Origin: Oscillospiraceae bacterium
Lineage (GTDB): Bacteria; Bacillota; Clostridia; Oscillospirales; Oscillospiraceae
Direction: 5' to 3'
DNA length: 10,174 bases
Assembly: GCA_020866945.1 (NCBI GenBank)
Contig: JAJBVW010000179.1
Span: forward strand, 1 to 10,174
Shown here: one piece after another, positions 1 to 6,195 of the stretch
Layout: every line of letters starts with the position of its first letter
How positions within the stretch are numbered: position 1 is the stretch's first letter
Translations under genes and position numbers: made by a program
The notes under the pieces: model-generated
Told to the model about the DNA's origin: nothing
The model's input: the letters and a program-made list of their open reading frames with translations, nothing else
Database searches by the model: none

Positions 1-2
1 GC

Positions 3-1595
3 CCCGCCCCGGCCGACGCGGCGGAGACCCCCGAGCCCGCGGCCACCACAGCGGACACCGCCGCCGACAACACGGCGGACGACGGAAGCACCAAGACCTT
101 TATCTTCGGCACGGACACGAACTGCACGACGTTCGACCCGGCCGCTGACCTGCAGAATAACTCCGGCTGCACCGTGGTTGCGGCCGTTATCGAGCCTCTG
201 TGGAGCATCGGCACCGACGGCAGCGTGGAGCTGGTGCTGGCGGAGAGCTATGAGTGGACAGGCGACCTGGAACTGACCGTGACGATCCACTCTGGCATCA
301 CCTTCTCCAACGGCAACGCCCTGACCTCTGACGACGTGCTTTACACTCTGGAGCATCTGCGCGATACCAGCCGCACCTCCTCCATGGTGGCTACCATCGA
401 CTATGACGCCACCTACTGCCCGGACGACTACACCATCGTTATCGTCCTGACCGAGTATGATGCCTCCCTGTTCGACACCCTGGGCAACGCCTCCAACGGC
501 ATCCTTGACCGCGAGACCTGCGAGGCCGATCCCGACTTCACCTGGCTTATCGGCACCGGCCCCTATAAGCTCCAGGGTGACGGCGACAGCGACCGCTCTG
601 GCTGGACGGAGTCCGTTCAGTACACTCTGGTTCGCAACGAGACCTACTGGGGCGATGCTCCTTACTATGACGAGGTCATCATCAAGTTCTATGCGGAGGA
701 ATCCACCCGCTATGCCGACCTGCAGGCCGGAAACCTCGACGCGGCCTATCTGACCGAGGCTACCTACATCAACTCCGTTGACGCCGGCTCCGTGGCGGGT
801 GTGACCCTCGTGAAGCAGGCGGCGCAGGGCGTGCAGGGCCTGACCCTTCACAGCACCATCATCTCCTCTGAGTCCTCCGGCGAGGTGACGACAGAAGATT
901 ATGAAAGCCCCCTGACTGACATCAACGTCCGCATGGCCGTGGCGCACGCGCTGGATGTGGCCACCATCGTGGAGGCCCTGGGCGAGGGCACCTATGACGT
1001 AGCTACCTCTGTTCTCGGCGAGGACAACTGGGCCTATCTGGATGTGGGCACCTATGAATATGACCCCGAATATGCCGCCGAGTGCCTGGCCGCTGCCGGC
1101 TACTCCGTGGATAACCCCCTGACCCTGACCCTGGTGGCTGAGAACACCGCCTTCAACACCGCGCTGGCGGAGGCCTGCCAGGCGTATCTCGCCGAGATCG
1201 GCATTAACCTCGACCTCTCCGGCATGGGCGATTTCGCGACCATCCTTCCCAACCTGCTCTCCAACGGCATGGACGTGTGCATTGGCACGCCGTCCAACGG
1301 CTCCGGCACTGACCCCGCCTCCCTGCTCCAGCAGTTCGGCCCGTCCTCTGACAACGGCCTGATGCGGGTGGCGGACAGCACCCTGGTTGACCTGTTCAAC
1401 AGCGGATCCACCAGCCGGGACACCGAGGAGCGCGCTGCCATCTACGCTGAGTTCCAGCAGGAGATACACGACCAGTACCGCTTCATTCCTCTCTACACCG
1501 AGACCAAGAGCTATGGCGTTATGAGCGAGCACGCGAGCTTCGCGGACGCCCTGAACGTCACCAACATCCTGGATGTCACCCTGCTGACCGACTGA
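3..1595 (+). CDS. Peptide/nickel-family ABC transporter substrate-binding protein (SBP_bac_5 / DppA-OppA type), 5'-truncated
   Basis: This is the extracytoplasmic receptor of the importer encoded just downstream. The reading frame is open from the first bases, so 530 residues are visible and the start, presumably a lipoprotein signal peptide with lipobox Cys, lies outside the window. Visible residues 1-30 are a low-complexity Ala/Thr/Pro/Asp/Glu linker, typical of Firmicute lipoprotein receptors between lipid anchor and folded domain. The domain then shows family-5 features: LAESYEWTGD, a following GITFSNGNALTSDDV stretch, IGTGPYKL, and a YDPEYAAECLAAAGY segment late in the chain. A GTG codon at 174 is not the real start, because conserved sequence (TFIFGTDTN..TFDPA) precedes it in frame. 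The family binds peptides but also nickel, heme, glutathione and other small molecules; specificity cannot be read here. The neighbouring reductase and SnoaL-like genes make a non-peptide ligand possible (inference). Confidence 0.93.
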   Translation, partial: PAPADAAETPEPAATTADTAADNTADDGSTKTFIFGTDTNCTTFDPAADLQNNSGCTVVAAVIEPLWSIGTDGSVELVLAESYEWTGDLELTVTIHSGITFSNGNALTSDDVLYTLEHLRDTSRTSSMVATIDYDATYCPDDYTIVIVLTEYDASLFDTLGNASNGILDRETCEADPDFTWLIGTGPYKLQGDGDSDRSGWTESVQYTLVRNETYWGDAPYYDEVIIKFYAEESTRYADLQAGNLDAAYLTEATYINSVDAGSVAGVTLVKQAAQGVQGLTLHSTIISSESSGEVTTEDYESPLTDINVRMAVAHALDVATIVEALGEGTYDVATSVLGEDNWAYLDVGTYEYDPEYAAECLAAAGYSVDNPLTLTLVAENTAFNTALAEACQAYLAEIGINLDLSGMGDFATILPNLLSNGMDVCIGTPSNGSGTDPASLLQQFGPSSDNGLMRVADSTLVDLFNSGSTSRDTEERAAIYAEFQQEIHDQYRFIPLYTETKSYGVMSEHASFADALNVTNILDVTLLTD

Positions 1596-1624
1596 TTTTC
1601 ACGGACACGCATAAATACAGACCG

Positions 1625-1645
1625 TTCGGTGCTTGATCCACCGAA
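1625..1645 (+). other. Stem-loop 1 between binding-protein and permease genes
   Basis: Perfect 7-base-pair inverted repeat: TTCGGTG at 1625-1631 pairs with CACCGAA at 1639-1645 around a 7-base loop. It begins 30 bases after the stop of the binding-protein gene and is followed by an A-rich stretch, not a T run, so it is not a classical terminator by itself. It probably acts with the stronger hairpin downstream as a 3'-end stabiliser of the binding-protein message (inference). Confidence 0.5.
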
Positions 1646-1663
1646 ATAAAATAAACACAGCCC

Positions 1664-1692
1664 GGGCGGCGGCAGAAGCTATGCCGCCGCCC
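1664..1692 (+). terminator. Strong GC stem-loop, likely attenuating terminator or mRNA stabiliser
   Basis: Perfect 11-base-pair inverted repeat: GGGCGGCGGCA at 1664-1674 pairs with TGCCGCCGCCC at 1682-1692, with a 7-base loop. An A-rich stretch lies upstream (1644-1656), and ATTTT follows the stem, so the U tract is short. It sits between the binding-protein stop (1595) and the permease start (1726), the only long gap in the operon. In ABC importers of this layout such hairpins allow partial read-through, so that the receptor outnumbers the membrane complex. The structure is seen; the regulatory role is inferred, and the short U tract leaves processing or stabilisation as an alternative to termination. 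Confidence 0.65.
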
Positions 1693-1711
1693 ATTTTGAT
1701 ACTTACAGTGC

Positions 1712-1719
1712 AAGGGGGG
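1712..1719 (+). promoter_or_regulatory. Ribosome binding site that fixes the dppB start
   Basis: AAGGGGGG lies 6 bases ahead of the ATG at 1726. The frame is open further upstream (a TTG at 1633), but that stretch runs through both stem-loops and has no family-like sequence, so 1726 is chosen as the start. Confidence 0.75.
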
Positions 1720-1725
1720 ACGCTT

Positions 1726-2715
1726 ATGTTTCGATATGTCATCCGGCGTTTGCTTCTCATCATCCCGGTGCTCCTCGGGGCCATCGTGGTGATTTTTACC
1801 ATCAACTATTTCAGCACGACCGACCCGGCCATGATAAAGCTGGGAATGCAGGCGAATGACCCTGTCAAGCTTGCGGCCATGCGGGAGTCCATGGGCCTGG
1901 ACAGGCCCTATATCGTGCAGCTTGGCAGCTACCTGTGGGGGCTTCTGCATGGGGATTTGGGAGAATCCTACATATATTCTGGGCAGACGGTGGCGAGCCT
2001 TATCGCCGCCCGTATTCCCAACACGCTGAAGATTAGCCTCGGCGCTATCGTGCTTTCCACCATCCTGGGCATTCCTCTGGGCCTCGCAGCGGCGCTGCAT
2101 CAGAATACGCCCGTTGACTATCTCACGTCTATATTCGCCATATTCCTGAACGCCGTTCCCGGCTTCCTGGTGGGCGTGGTGCTGATGATGGTCTTCGCCG
2201 TGCAGCTGGGGTGGTTCCCGGTGTCCGGCGGCGGAAGCTTCTCGCATTATGTGCTGCCGGTCATTGCGGCGGCGGTCGGGCCGGTGTCGCAAAACTCCCG
2301 TATGACGCGATCGTCGGTGCTGGAGGTCATACGACAGGACTATGTCCGCACGGCGCGGGCCAAGGGCATTTCGGAGCGGGACGTCACCATGAAGCACGTT
2401 CTGAAAAACGCCCTCATTCCCATTGTTACCATGATTGGCAATGGTCTTGGCTCCGCCATGGCCGGCTCCATCCTGGTGGAGATGATATTCAACATCCCCG
2501 GCATGGGTATGCTGATTAACTCCTCCATCAGCAGCAAGGACTTTATCACCGTTCAGGGATGCGTACTGGTGTGCGCCGTGGTGGTGTCTGTCATGAACCT
2601 GCTGACTGACCTCGTGTACGCGGCCATAGACCCGCGCATCAAAGCGCAGTACGCGGCGAGCAGCAAGAAGAGGGTAAAGAAAACCGCGCCCCCTGCGGCG
2701 CCTGCGGAGGTGTGA
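1726..2715 (+). CDS. dppB: Peptide-type ABC transporter permease, DppB/OppB family
   Basis: First transmembrane subunit of the importer; with the DppC-type partner it forms the substrate channel. The 329-residue length suits the family. The N-terminus MFRYVIRRLLLIIPVL is the classic DppB opening, with helix 1 at about residues 9-27, then an external loop containing MGLDRPYIVQ and GDLGES (53-80). Further helices lie at roughly 101-123, 136-160, 174-190, 229-253 and 279-300. The cytoplasmic EAA loop that docks on the ATPase is at about 205-232 (YVRTARAKG followed by HVLKNALIP). NIPGMGMLI (256-264) and YAAIDPRI (298-305) are further family marks. The C-terminal tail is Lys/Ala/Pro-rich. Start chosen from the Shine-Dalgarno site at 1712-1719. 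The symbol denotes family, not proven dipeptide transport. Confidence 0.93.
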   Translation: MFRYVIRRLLLIIPVLLGAIVVIFTINYFSTTDPAMIKLGMQANDPVKLAAMRESMGLDRPYIVQLGSYLWGLLHGDLGESYIYSGQTVASLIAARIPNTLKISLGAIVLSTILGIPLGLAAALHQNTPVDYLTSIFAIFLNAVPGFLVGVVLMMVFAVQLGWFPVSGGGSFSHYVLPVIAAAVGPVSQNSRMTRSSVLEVIRQDYVRTARAKGISERDVTMKHVLKNALIPIVTMIGNGLGSAMAGSILVEMIFNIPGMGMLINSSISSKDFITVQGCVLVCAVVVSVMNLLTDLVYAAIDPRIKAQYAASSKKRVKKTAPPAAPAEV

Positions 2716-2719
2716 GACC

Positions 2720-3631
2720 ATGGATGTAAAAGAGAAAATACCCCCTGTGGAAGAGGCGCTGGAGGAAAAAATCCCCAAAAAGCGGAGCTACTTCGGGGAG
2801 ATCTGGCACCGGCTGAAGAAAAACCCTGTGGCCATGGTGTGCCTGGTGTTTCTGGCCGTCCTTATTTTGGCGGTGGTGTTCGCCAATTTCATTGCCCCTT
2901 ATGATTACGCGGAGGCGGATCTGTCCCTGCGGTTCGCTCTGCCAAGCGCGGAGCATATCATGGGCTGCGACGAGCAGGGGCGGGATCTGTTCTCCCGGCT
3001 TCTGTACGGCGGACGGTATTCCCTCATGGTGGCGCTGATCGCCGTGGCGATAGGCATTGTGGTCGGTATGGGCGTGGGCGCGCTGTGCGGCTTCTTCGGC
3101 GGAGGACTTGACAGCGTCCTCATGCGGCTAATGGATGTTATCATGGCGATACCGGGACTGATGCTTGCAATATGCGTGTCGGTCGCGCTAGGTTCGGGCG
3201 TTTTCAACACGGCCCTGGCCATCGCTGTCGGTACCATACCTATCATCGCCCGGCAGCTGCGCGGCTCCACGCTGCTGATTCGCAGCCAGGAGTATATCGA
3301 GGCGGCGCAGTCCTTCGGTGAGGGCTATTTCCGCATCATCATGCGCCATGTTATCCCCAACACGCTGGCCCCCATCATCGTGCAGGCGTCCCTGTACCTG
3401 GGCGGCTCCATCATGGCCATCGCGGGCCTGTCCTTCCTGGGCCTGGGCGTGCAGCCCCCCACGCCGGAATGGGGCAATATCCTCAACACCGGCCTGGACT
3501 ATATTTACCAGTTCAGCACCCGCTGGCACGTTATTGTGTTCCCGGCCATGTTCATTATCCTGACCATGCTGGCCTTTAACCTTCTGGGCGACGGCCTGCG
3601 GGACGCGATGGATCCCCGGATGAGAAAGTGA
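2720..3631 (+). CDS. dppC: Peptide-type ABC transporter permease, DppC/OppC family
   Basis: Second channel subunit, 303 residues. It opens with a charged cytoplasmic tail (1-34) containing the family's RLKKNPVA segment, then helix 1 (about 36-57). The DppC hallmark LGTDxxGRDxxSRL is present as MGCDEQGRDLFSRLLYGGR (81-99). More helices lie near 101-125, 132-157, 163-182, 216-241 and 271-290. The ATPase-docking EAA loop is at 191-219 (EYIEAAQSFGEGYFRIIMRH), and FLGLGVQPPTPEWG (239-252) is characteristic of the OppC branch. The ATG at 2720 follows the dppB stop by 4 bases, with GGAGGTG at 2706-2712 inside the end of dppB, so the two permeases are likely translationally coupled. Nothing appears broken. 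Confidence 0.93.
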   Translation: MDVKEKIPPVEEALEEKIPKKRSYFGEIWHRLKKNPVAMVCLVFLAVLILAVVFANFIAPYDYAEADLSLRFALPSAEHIMGCDEQGRDLFSRLLYGGRYSLMVALIAVAIGIVVGMGVGALCGFFGGGLDSVLMRLMDVIMAIPGLMLAICVSVALGSGVFNTALAIAVGTIPIIARQLRGSTLLIRSQEYIEAAQSFGEGYFRIIMRHVIPNTLAPIIVQASLYLGGSIMAIAGLSFLGLGVQPPTPEWGNILNTGLDYIYQFSTRWHVIVFPAMFIILTMLAFNLLGDGLRDAMDPRMRK

Positions 3632-3638
3632 GGCGGCC

Positions 3639-4685
3639 ATGAGCTTATTGGATATTCAAGACCTGTCCATTCATTTTATGACAGAAAACGGCGAGGTCAA
3701 GGCGGTCAACGGCATCTCCCTCCATGTGGACGAGGGGCGCACCCTCGGCCTCGTGGGCGAGACCGGCGCCGGCAAGACCACCACCGCCCTCGGCATCCTG
3801 CGCCTGGTGCCGGAGCCGGGCAAGATCCTCTCCGGCTCCATCACCTATAAGGGCGAGGACATCCTGACCATGCCGGAAAAGGACGTGCAGGATCTCCGGG
3901 GCAATGAGATCTCCATGATTTTCCAGGATCCCATGACGGCGCTGAACCCGGTGATGACCGTGGGCGACCAGATTGCGGAGGTCATCAATCGCCACCAGCA
4001 CTGCAGCGGCGTCGAGTGCCAGCAGCGGATGCTGGAGATTCTGGACAAGGTGGGCATCAGCAGCGACCGCGCGAAGGACTATCCCCATCAGTTCTCCGGC
4101 GGCATGAAGCAGCGCATCGTGATTGCCATTGCCCTGGCCTGCAACCCGAAGCTTCTGCTGGCGGACGAGCCGACCACCGCCCTGGACGTGACCATCCAGG
4201 CGCAGGTGCTGCGGATGATAAACGACCTCAAAAAGGAGCTTGGCACCGCCATGCTTCTCATCACCCATGACCTTGGCATCGTGGCGGAGAGCTGCGACGA
4301 CGTCGCCATCATGTACGCGGGCAACATCATCGAATACGGCCCGGTGGAGGCCATATTTGACCACACGGCCCACCCCTATACGAAGGGCCTGTTCGGTTCC
4401 CTGCCCCGGCTGGACGTGGACGTGGAGTATCTCTCTCCCATTCCGGGGCTTATGCCCGACCCGATCAACCTGCCGTCCGGCTGCCCCTTCCATCCCCGGT
4501 GCAAGCTCGCGACGAAGGAGTGCATAGAGTCCATGCCGGAGACGCGGGAGCTTGACCCCGGGCATCTGGTGCGCTGCCACCACGCCCAGAAGGACGCCAG
4601 CCCCAACGCCATCCTGGGCGACCCCGACTATACGCCGCCGCTTGCCATGGGCATTTCTATGAAGGATGAGGAGGCTGGACAATAA
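3639..4685 (+). CDS. dppD: Peptide-type ABC transporter ATPase, DppD/OppD family
   Basis: Cytoplasmic ATPase subunit, 348 residues, with all motifs in order: Walker A GETGAGKTT (40-48), Q-loop FQDP with Gln96, a canonical signature FSGGMKQR (152-159), Walker B LLLADEP (172-178), D-loop TTALDV (179-184) and switch His210 in LLITHD. The C-terminal oligopeptide-family extension is present: HPYTKGL (245-251), then cysteines 282, 288, 295 and 313 in the pattern GCPFHPRC..EC..RC. These match the [4Fe-4S] site reported for DppD/DppF-type ATPases (established for the family; occupancy here inferred). The tail after about residue 318 is less conserved. Start: ATG 7 bases after the dppC stop, with only a weak GAGG site, so coupling to dppC is likely. 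Confidence 0.95.
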   Translation: MSLLDIQDLSIHFMTENGEVKAVNGISLHVDEGRTLGLVGETGAGKTTTALGILRLVPEPGKILSGSITYKGEDILTMPEKDVQDLRGNEISMIFQDPMTALNPVMTVGDQIAEVINRHQHCSGVECQQRMLEILDKVGISSDRAKDYPHQFSGGMKQRIVIAIALACNPKLLLADEPTTALDVTIQAQVLRMINDLKKELGTAMLLITHDLGIVAESCDDVAIMYAGNIIEYGPVEAIFDHTAHPYTKGLFGSLPRLDVDVEYLSPIPGLMPDPINLPSGCPFHPRCKLATKECIESMPETRELDPGHLVRCHHAQKDASPNAILGDPDYTPPLAMGISMKDEEAGQ

Positions 4686-5644
4686 TGGAACATCTGCTGG
4701 AAGCCAAGGCGCTTTCCAAATACTATACGACGCCAAACGGCCCGCTTCACGCTGTGGAGCAGGTGTCCTTCACCGTGGACGAAAAGACCACCCTGGGCGT
4801 GGTGGGCGAGTCCGGCTGCGGCAAATCCACCCTGGGACGGGTGCTGGTGGGCCTGCTGGACGCCACCGGCGGCGACTTCTTCTTCGAGGGGGAGAACGTC
4901 ACGCACCCGGAGAAGAAAAAGCGCAAGGAGCTGCGCCGGAAGATGCAGATCATCTTCCAGGACCCGTATTCCTCCCTCGACCCGCGTATGTGCGTGTCCG
5001 ACCTGATTGCGGAGCCGCTCAAGGCGTTGCACCTGGCCAAAGGCCCTGCGCTGGAGAAGAAGGTGCAGGAGCTGATGGATACCGTGGGCCTCGCGAGGCG
5101 CTTTTCCTATTCCTATCCCCATGAGCTTGACGGCGGCCGCCGCCAGCGTATCGGCATTGCTCGCGCGCTGAGCGTGGATCCCAGGTTCATCGTCTGCGAC
5201 GAGCCGGTCTCCGCGCTGGACGTGTCCATCCAGGCGCAGGTGCTGAACCTTCTGAAGGAATTGCAGATAGAAAAGGGCCTTACGTATGTGTTCATCACGC
5301 ACAACCTCTCCGTTGTGAAGCACATAAGCCACGACATCCTCGTGATGTACTGCGGCTGCATGGTGGAAAAATGCCCCTCGAAGGAGCTGTTCGCCCAGCC
5401 GCTGCACCCCTACACGAAGGGCCTGCTCGCGGCCATCCCCATCCCGTCGCTCCATGTGAAAAAGCCGGACATTGTGCTCTCCGGCGAGGTGACAAGCCCC
5501 GTGAATCCCAAGCCCGGCTGCCGCTTCGCGGCCCGGTGCCCCCACGCGAGCGACATCTGCCATCAGGAGATGCCCCAGCAGGAGGAGCTGGCCCCCGGCC
5601 ATTTCGTCGCCTGCCATCACGCAAAGGAGATCAATTCGCTTTGA
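4685..5644 (+). CDS. dppF: Peptide-type ABC transporter ATPase, DppF/OppF family, with a variant signature motif
   Basis: Partner ATPase of the DppD-type subunit, 319 residues. It shows Walker A GESGCGKST (41-49), Q-loop Gln92 in FQDPYSSLDP, Walker B FIVCDEP (168-174), D-loop VSALDV and switch His206 in FITHN. The signature is LDGGRRQR (148-155) instead of LSGGQxQR, so Asp149 stands where Ser contacts ATP gamma-phosphate. My recollection is that this form is common in Clostridia DppF relatives, so it is probably not a defect, but it makes the two ATP sites unequal. HPYTKGL (241-247) and cysteines 279, 285, 292 and 310 give the C-terminal Fe-S extension. The ATG overlaps the dppD stop by one base (TAATG), with GAGGAGG at 4668-4674. 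Confidence 0.94.
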   Translation: MEHLLEAKALSKYYTTPNGPLHAVEQVSFTVDEKTTLGVVGESGCGKSTLGRVLVGLLDATGGDFFFEGENVTHPEKKKRKELRRKMQIIFQDPYSSLDPRMCVSDLIAEPLKALHLAKGPALEKKVQELMDTVGLARRFSYSYPHELDGGRRQRIGIARALSVDPRFIVCDEPVSALDVSIQAQVLNLLKELQIEKGLTYVFITHNLSVVKHISHDILVMYCGCMVEKCPSKELFAQPLHPYTKGLLAAIPIPSLHVKKPDIVLSGEVTSPVNPKPGCRFAARCPHASDICHQEMPQQEELAPGHFVACHHAKEINSL

Positions 5645-5646
5645 GA

Positions 5647-6168
5647 ATGAATCAGTGGTACTTCCAGGGCTGGGAGAAGCGGAAGACCGAAAACGGCAAA
5701 ACAGATTTTGTCTATGTGGGGGAGTATTACACCCTCCCCCATGGGCTGCGGCAGGCCAAGCTCGTGACGGGTCTGCTGACCGCCGGCGCGGTGATTTTCT
5801 ATGCGCTGACGGCGTTTCTCCCCTCGGCGGGAGGGATGTGGCGGCCCGCCGCTCCGGCCCAGCTTTTGGTGATAGTCCCGCTGCTGTATCTCTGCATCGG
5901 GCTTGTGAATCTGCTGCTCCAAAAGGAGGAGCGGCTGACCTATCGGGACTGGCACTGCTCCTGGCGGCGGATGAAAAGGGCGAGCCTTTGGGCCGTCATC
6001 CTGGCCGCGGCCATGGTCGTGGTGGAGCTTGTGTATATCGCGGCCTTCCGGGACGGCAGTCCGCTGGGGGCGGAGCTGCTGTATCTTCTGCGCCAGCTTG
6101 TGTGCGCGGGTCTGCTCGCAGCCGTGCGGGTATATATCCAGAAAAATCCCTGCGAACAGTCCACGTGA
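5647..6168 (+). CDS. Small four-helix membrane protein of unknown function
   Basis: I do not recognise this 173-residue protein. It begins with a soluble, aromatic-rich head (MNQWYFQGWEKRK..., FVYVGEYYTL, residues 1-30), followed by four likely membrane helices at about 39-58, 71-91, 113-134 and 141-163, with a basic cytoplasmic-type loop (about 97-112, RDWHCSWRRMKR) between helices 2 and 3. By the positive-inside rule both ends and that loop would face the cytoplasm (inference). The frame is open upstream, but that part lies within dppF; ATG 5647, two bases after the dppF stop, is the natural start, with AAAGGAGA at 5623-5630 somewhat far away, so translation is probably coupled to dppF. Placement between importer and catabolic genes suggests an accessory of the transporter or of substrate or product handling, but no motif supports a specific role. 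Confidence 0.75.
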   Translation: MNQWYFQGWEKRKTENGKTDFVYVGEYYTLPHGLRQAKLVTGLLTAGAVIFYALTAFLPSAGGMWRPAAPAQLLVIVPLLYLCIGLVNLLLQKEERLTYRDWHCSWRRMKRASLWAVILAAAMVVVELVYIAAFRDGSPLGAELLYLLRQLVCAGLLAAVRVYIQKNPCEQST

Positions 6169-6181
6169 CCCGGAGGGAGGG

Positions 6182-6188
6182 AAAGGAG
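6182..6188 (+). promoter_or_regulatory. Ribosome binding site of the flavoenzyme gene
   Basis: AAAGGAG ends 7 bases ahead of the ATG at 6196, in the 27-base gap after the small membrane protein gene. It gives the flavoenzyme its own efficient initiation site. Confidence 0.7.
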
Positions 6189-6195
6189 TAAATCC

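Noticed and set aside
1633..1725. Upstream extension of the DppB-type permease from a TTG at 1633
   Set aside because: It would add 31 residues unlike any DppB N-terminus and would run through both stem-loops. ATG 1726 has an excellent ribosome site and a typical DppB start.
1596..1725. Possible internal promoter in the gap before dppB (TTGATC with AT-rich sequence following)
   Set aside because: No acceptable -10 box lies 16-18 bases downstream, and TTGATC falls in the loop of stem-loop 1. The AT-rich stretch is better explained as hairpin flank.
4182..5245. Near-identical 30-base repeat (4182-4211 and 5216-5245, one mismatch) in dppD and dppF
   Set aside because: It encodes the conserved D-loop ALDV[TS]IQAQVL in two related ATPases with the same codon preference; paralogy explains it without a mobile or regulatory repeat.
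5371..5646. N-terminal extension of the small membrane protein into dppF
   Set aside because: The extra residues are Pro/Arg/Gly-rich out-of-frame readings of the conserved dppF C-terminus. The ATG right after the dppF stop is the sensible start.
6169..6195. Possible riboswitch or regulatory leader before the flavoenzyme gene
   Set aside because: The gap is only 27 bases and is filled by the ribosome binding site; there is no room for a structured leader.
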